Part shown: piece by piece, positions 45,701 through 57,000 of the stretch
How positions within the stretch are numbered: the stretch's first letter is position 1
How the letters are laid out: each line of letters starts with the position of its first letter
From: Salminus brasiliensis
Lineage: Eukaryota > Chordata > Actinopteri > Characiformes > Bryconidae
DNA length: 64,000 bases
Direction of reading: 5' to 3'
NCBI RefSeq assembly: GCF_030463535.1
Contig: NC_132879.1
Coordinates: 47,186,094-47,250,093 of the forward strand
Notes under the pieces: model-generated
Told to the model about the DNA's origin: nothing
The model's input: only the letters and a program-made list of their open reading frames with translations
The model's database searches: none
Program-made: the position numbers and the translations under genes

Positions 45701-48700
45701 AACGGGTTAAGACTGTGTCAGGACCGGAGAAAGGTCATTTTAGCTTCCTTAAGCCATTCCACAACCACATTTGATGCCTGTTTGGATGACGGTCATGTTG
45801 GAACAACCAACTGAAGTTTAGCAGTCAATTCTTCCTACTTCATTATTCCATCCATTTATGTACAAGTTCTACTGGCAGAAAAACAGCTCCAGCGCATGTT
45901 GCTACCGCCACCATGCTTAACAGCAAGCACAGTGTTCATGGAGTTAGATGTTTCACATTTAGTTTTACCAAACATATTTCCTCTAGAAAGCTTGTTCTTG
46001 GAATCTACAGCATAACCTCAGTTCTTCATCTTGGCCTATAGTTGTTTAATAATGGCCTCAACAGACATTGCTGGCTTGTCCTTCTCAGATCTGCACTGAT
46101 CATGTTGGACTTTCTCATTGTACTGTGTATTCGACAATGCAGTAAGTGCTGTCAAAACTAACAATAAGTCTATTATGAGTATATGTGAACATCCGACCAC
46201 AATTGTAGTTTAAACTCTGTCTTAAAACTAACCCCATTTTGTGGAGGCTGTACCTTAACCTGGATAACTTTCCCGATTCATTTCAGAGTGAATCTTGAGA
46301 AATGTCTGCCCAATTTAAGTCCAAATCCGCAGATAATGATCATGATATGAGATTAGGAGAGGATTAAAAACATAAAAATCTGTTACCCCTCATGTTCCCC
46401 CACATTAGGTTGGACCCCACTCTCCCCCACCAGTGTAATGAAAACATGCTGTTTCAGGCCTTCCCTGTGGCAGCATATCTACCTCTGTCTTGCCCTTGAA
46501 AGTTGAGGCGATAAACGTTCTGGTACAGGTAGGGCAGATCCTGGATGATGTCGATGCTGAGACCCCTCTCCTCCAGCATCCTGCGGCTGTACTCGTCTAC
46601 ACAGTGTAGTCGCTTGCACTTGGTGCCGAAGATACAGTCGTCCTGCACAAAGTGCTGACAAATGTGCACCTTAGTGCAGCCCTCCTTAAAGGTGCAGGCC
46701 CCAAACAGCCCAGAACCCTTATTGTAGTGAGAACACACCTGCACACGGACACAGCACAGAATATCAGTGAAGCGCCACAATATTCGTATACAAATAATAC
46801 AGAACAGAAAAAACAAAACAAACAAACAAAAAAAACAACAACCACACACTCACTCACATGCACGCCCATTCATACCAATACACACTCCCACACACACACC
46901 CAAAATGTAAATGCAAAAGTTAGAGCATTTACAGCACAGTGCTCGCAAATATTAGACAATTTCTCATTCGCTCGAATTCTTCCTCAAACCAGAGTGTTCT
47001 ACTTTACCTCAAGACTTACAGGCATTTCCTCTCGACAAATTAACAGGTCTTTTTTTTTTTTCCTTTTTTTTCTTTTCTTTTTCTTTTTTTTTTTATATCG
47101 TCGAATGTGAACTTCCACTCATTCCCCAGGTTGAAGCTCCTTCCCTCTGAAACATCCACCAACATCCGTTCATCTGCAACTCTTCATCCAAGAGGACAAC
47201 AGACCTTCCTTCTCTCGGTCACCCCCTTGTTTTTTTTGTTTGTTTTTTTTTTCATTTTCTTTCTTTCCTTCTTTATTTTTTTCGTTTCCTTTTTCTTTCT
47301 TTCTTTTTTAACTCACATTAATTACAATGTCACTGTAACTACAAACTGGCCATGACCTATTTCAGCTCAGACAGATAACTTGGTGGCTGCACCCTGTTCC
47401 AATCCGTTTCATTTAAAGCAACTCTTGCCGACTGACCTACACTGCAACTTGGACATCTTCTTTTATTAATCATCTGACTTTTTCTTTAGACTCATAACAG
47501 CCGCGGCAGCTCGGGACTAAGGCTACTAGCTAAACATGTCTGTTTTAGGTTCTAAGTCTTTATTTATCCTTATTGGAACAATATTTCTCATCAGTGCACT
47601 GAGACAAAATGTGGAGGAGAGTTTCAAACAGCAGGAGCGGTACCTAGAATGCAGAAATATCCCAGCTTGAAATGAAACTTAAATAAATGTCCAAAGGTAA
47701 GTCAAACACATAGGAACATACAGACATTACGCAACAATATTATCAGTTAAAATTCCAGGGGAGAATCTGATCACAAACATTTGAATTTAAAATATGCTCA
47801 CTGGCCTTTGTATTAGCTGCACCCGGCTTAGGGATTAACATACAATTAAACTAGAGCAACATCACTGCTGCACTCAGAAGCTAGCTGGCCGACTGTAACA
47901 TGGATAGGAAGAATAAAACTTATATATATCTAAACAAAGCCATATATAACAAATGTACATTATTCATAATCATTTTTACATTTCAGGTTTGTTTTTTTTG
48001 GCTCCAGCCCCCCAGTTAAGTCTTGTTCTTTTTTTTTAATAATAATACAATTGTGTTTAGAATTGATTATATTATAAATTATAAAGCATATGCATCTGAC
48101 TTTTGTGAGTATCATACAAGATGAGATATAGCAGTTTTTACATCAGGAAGATGTATCACGATAAGTTTTGCTATTGTAATACACAGTATACTTTTCTGAA
48201 CATCCCCAGCACTTAAAAAACACTGACCAACTGCCTGTTTCATCACAGAGAGGGTAATTAGTGCTGTTGAACTGGATAAAGTGCAGCACCTTCTGGGGCA
48301 TTCAAACAGCAGTTTGTAATAATTATAGTAAGTACATTATCACAATTTCCCCCACCGTTGCCCTCCACTGCCCTCTAGTGAAGGTATTGTTTAACATCTA
48401 TGCCAGGTAAAGGGCACATAGAAGTATGTGGGCAGTGCCGGTGCAACTAACTTCTAATTTTCTAAGATACTGAATTTGAGGTTTTCATTAGTTGTCAGTT
48501 ATAACCATCAAAATTAAAAGAAATAAACACTTGAAATATATTAGTCTGTGTGTAATGAATGAATATAATAAACAAGTTTAACTTTTTGAATGGAATTACT
48601 GAAATAAATCTTTAAAAAAAAACCTTTTCATGATTTCAGTGAGTTCATGATTTTATGAACAGCACCTGTACATTTGAAACGAAGGTATTAAATTTTGCAC

Positions 48701-51700
48701 GTGAAGGGAGTATAAATGAGCCTTATGCCTTTGGATTTTTACAGAATAGTAGAAACAGTTGTGGTTTAGGAGTACTGCTACGGTAACTGTAGCCTTTTGT
48801 GCCCTCCGCCCCTCCTCTTCCTTCTCTCTCGCTGCCGCATGTAGAGAGAGTGACTCAGGTGCTTGTTCTTATCTCTTTAAATTCTGTATCCCTCACTGTT
48901 CACACCTTTACGATTCAGAACGACTGAAAATAAACAGGTATTTCACAGATATTCTGGCCATAACATCTTATTTCAATTCATGAAATCATGATGGACTGGA
49001 CAATGACGATGTGTTACTTTGTGTGGAAACACACTGATCAGCCACATATACACAGAAGTCTACTGTTGTAGACATCTTGGATTGAGGGGTTTTTACTGAG
49101 CACTGTTTCATATAAAACAACCAACACCTGCTTCTGGGAGCAACAGTGATGTCGAAACATAAATCATCACATAAAGCTTACTGGGTTTCTGCTGAGCATA
49201 TGTCTAAAAACAGGTGTGTGTTTAAGGACGTGTGCTCTCACCTCTGGCAGTAGAGAGGGGTCATTCTGCAGCAGGAGGAGGAAGAGGTCTTCCTCGTGAA
49301 GTTCATGAAGGGTGCACTCCCGGAGCAGGGGGTAATTATGCTCAGACTGTATATTATGAGAGAATCTGCACTCCTTCCTAAATGGGCAACACACACACAC
49401 ATATACATCTACATATATATATATACACATCTACATATACATATATATATATATATATACCATCAGCAATGACATCAAATTACCTCCATATGTGCTAAAT
49501 TTGGACCTTGTAACCTTGTACAGCCCTGATCAAATGACATATTTCTGAAGTAAACTTTTCTGCCAATGTTAATTTTTTACTTTTGATTAAAAAAATAAAC
49601 AAATAAAAATAACACCAGGACCAGGAAAAAAGTGCAAGTGTTTAAACACCCTTATAGTTAGTATGAGCTGATGCACTCTCTAGTGTGTACACGAGCCGAC
49701 AAAGCAGGGGAAGACAGAACAGAGAAATATACAAGATATCAACACGCTCACACCTTACAATCTCTACTGTCAAGGTAAGACCTGGAACAAGCAAATTCTC
49801 AGATAGGACTGCTTGTATGGCCGCCACAGAGGCAAAGCTGACCATGACCAAGAACCTGAGGAAAGTTTGGTTGACACATGAATGGTGCACTGTTTTACTG
49901 TGCAGCGCTGCACGCATAAACATTATCTGCACTAAATAAAAAGTCATCAGAACGAAACCTTCCTCACAACCTTATCACATATGTCAATATCTGAAGTCTG
50001 ACAGTGTTTTTAAAGTTCTGTGGGCTGATAATGAAGTAAGAATAGAGCCACAATCACAAAAAGGTATGTTTGGATACACAAAGGCTCAGTCTTTATAAAT
50101 ACCCCCCCTGTCAACAGGTGGCTCCATCATGCTTTGGGGTTGTGTGGCAGCCAGTGGCACAGTACGCACTGACAGATGGAGGAAAGTATTTAACTAAATA
50201 TCAGCAAATTCTGGAGTAAGGCTGAGCAATTTACTGAAAATTAATCAAAACTAACATTCAATCTTGCTCATGTCAATTTTGTTTTGTGTCCCCTTGTACA
50301 GTCTCCTTTAAAACATACTACTGCAACACGGCAGCAACATGGAGGAGAATTCAAAGTCAGAGTCAACTGAGCAACTTGATCGACTTATGTAATTGATTAC
50401 TATTGTAATCAAGGTCAAATGTTCAATTAATTGTGATACTGATTTGAGGTCCTATCGCCCAGCCCTATTCTGGAGGTAAATGTGACACAAATCAAAAAAC
50501 TGATAAAACTGAAGCTGGAAAGGGGATGGCTTCTACAGCAGGACTGTAATACAAAGACAAAAATAAAATAAAATAAGAATTACTTCAAGAAACACACAGT
50601 CCCCTGACCTGAGCATCAGAAATGAAGACTGACTACAACAAAGTGCTAATAAGCTTTCATACCTGCCAATATAGGAGGTGTCACTACATACTGACTAGGA
50701 TGTCAGTTTTGTTTCCAGCTCACGATTTTATCATTATTATAGATTTTTCTGTGGATTATTTTCTCCATTAATCAACTGATTGTTTGGTTTTCAGACTCCA
50801 TTCCATTCTTCAACATCTGCAGCAATTCATCTAATTAGAGCAGTCTAATTGCACAGTTTGTGATGAAATGAGTGTTTACTAAGCACTGACAAGATCCTTC
50901 ATTCGCTTAGAAAAGCATACTGTGCATCACGATAACATACATTATCACAATATGATAAAATAATGTCACATTGTACCAGGCCTGTGTCACAGTTTACGAT
51001 TTTTCACAATTATTCCTCTAGGTCTTGTTCTTTTAATTATCATTATTATTATTATTATTATAGCAACATCATTACAATATATGAATTAAATGAATGAAAA
51101 TAGGGTATTTTTTATTGAAATAATTTATGAATGGATGTAGATGCAAAACTGTTTGTTTCCAGCTCTTGATTTTAATCATTATTACAGATTTTTCTGTACA
51201 TTATTTTCGACTGATTGTTTGGTTTTTAAAACTCAGAAAATAGTAAGAAACAGTTCATCTCTGTTCGGTTTCATTTTTCTTCCAATACACTGATATTAAG
51301 CACATTTACATAGTGCATATTTTAATTACAAGGACAGAATAATAAAACAAAATAAACAAATAATTCATCATTACAGCAATAATGGATTATTTTGACAGCT
51401 AGTGGGACAAAATACAAATGACATACATGAAATACAAATACTGTGTACGATCTGTGCATCACGAAAATTGTCACTGGGTATTTTTCCTGATCTCCCACCA
51501 GACCAACCTTACCCCACCCCACCTTACACCACCCCACCCTACCCTACCCTACCCTACCCCACCCCTAGAAGCCACGCCCGCCTCAATAGTCCCAGACCAA
51601 CCCAAATCTTGTGTGTGTGCTGTGCAGTATCTGTCCATGTCTAGTCTAATCTACAGTATGTCTCACTTCAGACCTCAGAGTGGACTGAAAGCCGGTTCAG

Positions 51701-52190
51701 ATGTAAAGTGGTGTGGTGTGAATGGGATATTTATAGTTATAGTTATGTTTTTTATTATTAATCGTGAGCTCGCCATGTCTGAGGAGGAGGTTAGTGTTAC
51801 AGTAGCTACAATAGACGGACTGGCTATCGTTAGACTGCCCAGCCCTTTTCCTGGTTCTTACCTTCCTTTTCCATATCGACAGTTCCCGTACACAAAATAT
51901 TTACACAAATGCAGGTCCTGGCAGCCAAAGCACTCCTGTTTCGCGTAGTTCTTACACAGGCGGAGAGACGTTTTGGCCACAATAACGTATCCAGCCTCCA
52001 CGGTCTCCGCCTTCTGCCCGTTTCGGACAACAGCGAACCTCGGACATTTTTTGACGATGTACCAGAAATCTTCGTCGCTGATGTCGAAGCGCTGGAAGAC
52101 CTTCCTGTGCAGCTGCGCCAGGTCCATGGAGCCTTTGTGGCTGCATAAGATACTGGTGGCGTGGTGAATTACCCTCGAATAGCTCGACAT
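42775..52190 (-). CDS. zc3hav1: ZC3HAV1/PARP12-family CCCH zinc-finger and WWE protein without a PARP domain
   Basis: Relatives (ZAP, PARP12) are interferon-linked RNA-binding proteins that restrict viruses. Eight coding exons (minus): 51862-52190, 49242-49377, 46483-46738, 45260-45355, 45034-45160, 44677-44845, 44356-44476, 42775-42875; 444 aa, all phases consistent. An N-terminal winged-helix-like segment (1-75) precedes five CCCH fingers: C79-C87-C90-H94, C96-C104-C113-H117, C157-C170-C176-H180, C182-C190-C196-H200 and C261-C269-C275-H279. WWE-type sequence follows ('LPYKWEVYEGDGW', 282-294; 'RRLSTASSVTKPAHYILTT' then 'WMWYYKGDHENWIEYG', about 325-370), ending 'RRRPRFVP' and a stop. The protein stops where PARP12 and long ZAP continue into the ADP-ribosyltransferase domain. 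Finger spacing and the WWE block resemble PARP12 most, while position beside kiaa1549 fits zc3hav1, so the symbol is provisional. The start ATG at 52190 is the only ATG before the conserved segment. Confidence 0.88.
43303..43335. repeat. Perfect 12-bp inverted repeat
   Basis: Arms 'aatgataattat' (43303-43314) and 'ataattatcatt' (43324-43335) pair exactly around a 9-nt loop. AT-rich; in the last intron of the zc3hav1-like gene. It may be a MITE relic. Confidence 0.8.
43680..43985 (+). repeat. Diverged minisatellite 'accatagcaaccacctagca'
   Basis: Units of about 20-35 bp built from 'accatagcaaccacctagca' and 'acaccatagcaaccac' recur at least eight times with substitutions and small indels. Similar arrays are common in fish genomes. 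It lies in the last intron of the zc3hav1-like gene. Confidence 0.8.
44324..44350 (+). repeat. (GT)n microsatellite
   Basis: Thirteen GT units immediately beside the donor of the 44356-44476 exon of the zc3hav1-like gene (6 bp away). Confidence 0.93.
45595..46220 (-). mobile_element. Decayed Tc1-like element, reverse orientation
   Basis: 'acaagttctactggcagaaa' and 'gttgctaccgccaccatgct' (about 45862-45917) are the reverse complement of the Tc1 transposase block around GGG-IMLWGC. Further words ('accattcc-acaaccacattt', 'cctcaacagacattgctggc') also fit a reversed Tc1 gene. Multiple indels; no intact termini assigned. It lies between exons of the zc3hav1-like gene. Confidence 0.6.
47050..47310 (+). 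repeat. Polypyrimidine blocks
   Basis: Two T/C-rich runs (47050-47095 and 47225-47310) with only occasional purines. They lie in the zc3hav1-like intron between exons 46483-46738 and 49242-49377, so the transcript carries purine-rich tracts. Nothing else was recognised in 47310-48130. Confidence 0.7.
48140..48370. mobile_element. Fragment related to the hAT MITE at 34764-35342
   Basis: 'aaacactgaccaactgcctg', 'tttcatcacagagagggtaa' and 'ttagtgctgttgaactgg' follow the interior of the 34764 element in the same order and orientation. Ends are not preserved. Confidence 0.55.
49385..49460 (+). repeat. (CA)n / (TA)n compound microsatellite
   Basis: CA units then TA units lie directly upstream (in transcript sense) of the second coding exon of the zc3hav1-like gene; the repeat starts about 10 bp from the acceptor at 49377/49378. 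Confidence 0.85.
50110..50560 (+). mobile_element. Decayed Tc1 transposase fragment interrupted by a hAT MITE
   Basis: 'ggtggctccatcatgctttg' and 'gggttgtgtggcagccagtg' encode a decayed form of the Tc1 GGS-IMLWGC block in the sense direction, followed by 'aatatcagcaaattctggag' (Y-Q-ILE type). After a 251-bp insert the coding pattern resumes ('gtaaatgtgacacaaatc', then 'gctggaaaggggatggcttc' just before the second Asp). The interruption is the MITE at 50217-50467. Confidence 0.7.
50217..50467. mobile_element. hAT-type MITE nested in a Tc1 fragment
   Basis: A perfect 8-bp target duplication 'ttctggag' flanks the insert (50209-50216 and 50468-50475). Inverted ends: left 'taaggctgagcaattta', right on the other strand 'tagggctgggcgatagg'. 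The interior is AT-rich and non-coding. The second terminus resembles that of the element at 34764-35342, so they may share a transposase source. Confidence 0.85.
51505..51568 (+). repeat. (CCCTA/CCCCA)n minisatellite
   Basis: Pentamer-like units 'accct' and 'acccc' run for about 60 bp, with four consecutive 'cccta' units near 51538-51556. The minus strand is G-rich. It sits in the first intron of the zc3hav1-like gene, about 300 bp past its first donor. Confidence 0.85.
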
Positions 52191-52263
52191 TTTCCTTCTC
52201 AACTTCTGCAGACGCCCTCCTTCTGCTGCAGGCTACAGGACCTACTTGCGCTTCTCAGTAAAT

Positions 52264-52265
52264 GA

Positions 52266-52346
<81 letters not shown>
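52264..52346 (+). repeat. (CT)n microsatellite in the zc3hav1-like leader or promoter
   Basis: About 40 CT units with two 'cg' interruptions. It lies only about 75 bp upstream of the zc3hav1-like ATG (52190), so the transcript would carry (GA)n if transcription starts beyond it. Confidence 0.95.
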
Positions 52347-52353
<7 letters not shown>

Positions 52354-52526
52354 AAGTCGATCACGGTAGGAAACGTTAGGACAGCTTCAAAATACCGGTC
52401 ACCATCACACCTACTATTTTATCTTGCCGTTGCAGTATGTTAAGTAGGACAGCCTGCTTCCCTCCACCTGATAGTTTTGGCAGAATTTATGTTTTGTTAT
52501 GCCTTTGTGTTTCATCCATCAACAGG

Positions 52527-52545
52527 ACTACAATTCCCAGCATGC
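52527..52545 (+). promoter_or_regulatory. ZNF143/THAP11-type promoter motif
   Basis: 'actacaattcccagcatgc' is an excellent match to the vertebrate ZNF143 (SBS) promoter motif, which typically lies close to transcription starts. It is about 340 bp upstream of the zc3hav1-like ATG, so it probably marks that gene's promoter. Motif identity is from memory of the consensus; occupancy is inferred. Confidence 0.6.
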
Positions 52546-52559
52546 ATTACGCCAATGCA

Positions 52560-55500
52560 ACGTCATACAGGCTGCGAATCCCTACAGTGCCCGGTCAGTC
52601 CTGATGCTGCAGCCTAGCTCGGTGTAACAAAGCACTTGAGTGATATACAGAGTTATCTAGCTAAAAAAAACCCTCTCTACCCTCAAGTATCCACCTCAGA
52701 GGGTCCATCGTTGGACAAAAATATAAATCCGACATATAAACCAAGCTTTTTTTGTCCAGAGTATTAATTTATAAAAATGTAAAAAAAAAAAAAAAAAGAT
52801 TTTCATCTGAAATATATGTTCATCTTTTCACTTTTTTTCCACAATTTTATTTTAATAATTTCTGACCGAAGCGATTCATGTATTACTCCGCCGCACACAT
52901 GTAACCTAGCAACGGCGCCATCGCTTACAAGACAAAAACACCAGCCATAACAAATCGGCAACGTTATAAATATACAAGTAAAACACAAATAAAATAATTC
53001 ATATTTGTAACTTTAGTCATTAAAAAAAATAAATAAAGCGAAATACTGGAGACGCTGTAATTCGCACGGCGTCCCAAACCGCACACAAGTACACTAACCT
53101 CGGACACCGTGTGTTTTAAACACAGCAGGACTGCTGCTAGGTAGCTAGGAAGGTAGCTAGGTAGCACAAGGGGACACTGTGTGGTTTGAGACACTGTATT
53201 ATATCAGCCAATCAGAAAAGGCATGAGCTGCTGCGTCTTTAAGGACGGACGGATTATTGGAATACAGAGCTGGCGAATACGAAACAGAAAGTTCATCTTC
53301 ACGTGAAGGTTTTTCATATTTAACAGCTTTGGCAGTACGTGTGTGTTGCCGTGATATCAAATTAAATGCTAAATTATTACAAAATTACGTGTATATAAAG
53401 ATTAATCAGGAGCAAGGCTATGTAGGGCGTTGTATGTTAATATAATATTTTTTTTTATAATTAATATAATTTTCCTGGAAGCCAATGCAGTGCTGACAGG
53501 ACTGGACTGATAAGGTTATATTTTCTAGTTTTAGTAAGAACCCTGGCTGCAGCATTTTTAACTAGTTGAAGTCTACTGGGGTTCCTGCTAGAGGGTCCTA
53601 ACAGTACTAATACAGCCTGTGACATCGCCTAATGTTTTGGCCGTTGCTTTGTTCCTCTACTATTATGACTGGAGGGCAGAGTCTGCTGAAGGTTTAGAAG
53701 AGGGTGACATTCTTTACAATCTTCTTTTTCCTGTCTTTTTTTCATAGTGTGAGGCTCATCTACCATGGCATGGGGAGAATACACCAAACTCTTTACAGAC
53801 AGTGATCAGAGTGAGAATCCAACCCACTACCCCAGGTCCCTGTCTTCTTAAACAAATACGTAAACCATTGCACTTAAGGAACCAGTTTACAAGCCCTTCA
53901 TTAGGTAAACAGGGCGTGTAAGAGCAGGAAGCAAGCTTCATCAGGCAGGGCAGCGGTTCCCCGAACAAGGTGCTCAGAAGAGATGCTTGAACATGAGAAA
54001 TATGAGGCTGATATCTGGTATTTTCACATGTATCTGCCAATGCCAAATACACTGATGCATAGAATATGGAACTACAACAACCTGGATCAGACTTGCACAT
54101 GCAGTGACATTAATAAAATACACGTAGGTGATTTAGTGCAGCAGTCCAGCCATGCCTAAACATTGTGCTCTCCTAGAGTTTAAAAAAATGCATCATCAAA
54201 CATCAGCACTGTTCAAAATATCCATTTACATTTTCAATCTGTATGAAACTGCATATTAAAACAGACAAATTCAAAGCTAGCCTAAAGCAGAAGTAGGCGC
54301 AGACAGATCATTCATTAAAGACCGGATTCAAAGCTGACTGGACCAGTGATATGATCTAGAAACCCCTAGGATCACTTCCCTGGACCATCTTTTTTTAAAA
54401 ACAGAATCTCTAGTGAGAATGTGGGGTAAAGTGACGGTTCCCCGGACTTAGATTAAGCTTAAGCCTGAACGGAAACATTTAGTCCATGACTAGACTTAAT
54501 CTGGGTCTTAATCTATGATAGCAGCGTGGTAGTAAACTTGCAGTTGCTGACAGAGCAGATGATGCTACACAGATACACCCAGCCCAGCAGGTGGTGGTAC
54601 AGGACAGTGTTTCCATCAATGATGAGACAGACGAGCACATTCAGAAGATATACAATACATTAGCCATGAAAGAACACATGCACGTGTTAAAAGACCAGAG
54701 CTGAAACAAGCAGTTGTATATAAGTGCTTCTATACACTTAACCGGTTGTCAGACAATGAATCTTCTCCCAAGCATCCCAAGTGTCCCACCATTTTAGCCT
54801 TTAATAAGTTTCCATCCTTACCCCACTGGTAGTAGATCAGCCATGACATGCCTGCTCCTTTTGTTTTGAGCTGGAACTAATATAATGCACATCCATATTT
54901 CAGCTACAGTAAATTCAAAAACTCAAAACCATTGCATCCTCTTTCCTAATGTCGGAATGAGGGATAATTAATTCCATAATATTTGCCTATTCCCGCACAG
55001 GACTGAAACACTGAAGAAACAAACCCATCCAGGTCATCTGCTTCTTTCTGACCACAGACTTCCTGGCCTGCCACACCGCCCACAGATCAAATTCACACTA
55101 TAAAAAGAAATCCTTCTTAGTATGCAGACATTTCTATCTGCTCTGATTGTGCCCTCATAACCATGAAGACAACGCTGAATTTTTGTATTCTAAATGAGTG
55201 TCACAAAAGATTATACATCTGCATTGTAATACCTTAATTACTAAAGGGTGAAATTGTTTTATTATATTTAATATCACAGAATATGATTTATATTACAGAA
55301 TTAATATTGTCATGACTCATCAGACCAGGCTATGTTTATCCAGTCTTCAGTTGTCCAGTTTTGGTGAGTCTCTGCCCACTGCAGCCTCGGCTTTCTGTTT
55401 TTGGCCAAAAACCCAGATGACCACAAGTCACAAACCAGCACATCCAGCACCATCATGCTACTCCAAATCAAGTAAGATCACATTTTTCTCCATTCTGATG

Positions 55501-57000
55501 CTTGATGTGAACATCACCTGAAGCTACAGGGCCATATCTGCATGATTTGATGCATTGCACTGCTGGCACACCACTGGTTGATTGGATAATTGCATGAATT
55601 AGTAGCTGTACAGTTCTTCAAACAATGCTCAGTGAGTGTGAGCATGTGTAGATTATAACAGGCCCTTTAGGCCAAATTGCATGCATGCCTCACACACACA
55701 CACACTCAATCCTCTCACTCTCAATGTCAAACCTTACACACACATGCTGTAAAACTACATGAATGTGAAAGAATGAGTGGGCGTATACGCTAAAGACTGA
55801 TTTCTGATTGGCTTGCCATTTAGATGTGTACTTTCTGGTGTACTTTCTAAACATTCTCACTATAAAGAGACCATCCCCCTTATCTGTGTTCAGGAAAGGA
55901 AGATCTGTACAGCCTTGCTTTTTACTACCAAGAGAACTATCATGCTTTATGTCAGTTGTTGTTTGTTTGTTTTTTTACCTTTTTTCTGAAGATATAAGGA
56001 AACTGGTAATGAATGGCACTGTTTTGTGAAGTATTCAGAACATTCAAAGGGAAACAGTAGGGGACATATCTGAATTTGGTTTAGACTTGACATTAAAATA
56101 AATCCCCATCGTGACCAGAGGAGATCTGATTTTGCTTGCACACTAATCATTTCCATTTTACTTTCTGTAAACACAAGTTCTCATCTAAACTGTCCTGCTC
56201 CAGGAGATTGTGAAGAGTTCAGAGCAATAGTGGTGGTTCTACAACAATGTGGCATAATAGATCCTGTCCTGTGACAGCGCCATCTGAAAATGTGACAATT
56301 TGAACCACAACTGATACTGCCCTCATCTACACACAAACACACAAAAAAACACTGCACGAGAAAACCATTTTTCCCCCAAAAGGCGTATTCCTGCTCTTCT
56401 GATGGAATCTGATCACAAACGCATTCCGTTTTCACTCGTATTAAATGTGGACAAGATCTGTCTCTGACGACCTCAAAATGTGGGTTGAATGATCTGATCA
56501 CAATGCATCTTGGGGGTGTTTACACTGTGATCCAATCCAAAAACACACGTTAATGCCAAGTGTAAACTGGCCCTTAGACTGACCAGAAAATTCACCACCC
56601 TTTAGTTCCAGTTCTCTGGTAACGCAAGTCTTACAAAAGAAAGTATGCATGTGAGTAAATCATTACATATAATCGCTGTCATGCAAAAAACTTTTTTGTT
56701 TTTCACTTTTTGATTTTAAAATTTTATAATGATTGGGTCTGAACTGAAATTCTCCAAAATGACTTGGAATTAAATCTTTTCCCATCGACTTCCATTGAAA
56801 GTATTTAGGTTTCTACCTCCTGTCCATTTGCCACTTTGATCTGGTACTTGCATGACAGTGTAATATATTATGATGCAGTGAAATCTCTATCATACTGAAC
56901 CTGCAGCCAACCACAGATTGACACAAACGTAAAACATGGTTTTGAGGTTGAAGAGAGAGAAAGAGAAAAAAAAAAAAAAAAAAAAAAACACAAACAAAGT
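52560..57000. other. Intergenic region between zc3hav1-like gene and sbf1
   Basis: No coding exon recognised. Positions 53440-53640 resemble a common fish dispersed repeat ('ctggctgcagcatttttaac', 'tagttgaagtctactggggt'). Positions 55310-55440 ('catcagaccaggctatgttt', 'gtccagttttggtgagtctc', 'tgcccactgcagcctcggc') look like another dispersed repeat, reverse-oriented. Positions 56690-56810 are the third copy of the repeat at 37820-38420. The remainder (53640-55300, 55450-56680) contains nothing I can name. Confidence 0.5.

Noticed and set aside
46652-47110. 152-codon plus-strand frame
   Set aside because: It is antisense to a zc3hav1-like exon and then crosses CA-rich and polypyrimidine intron sequence, giving His/Thr and poly-Phe runs without any domain.
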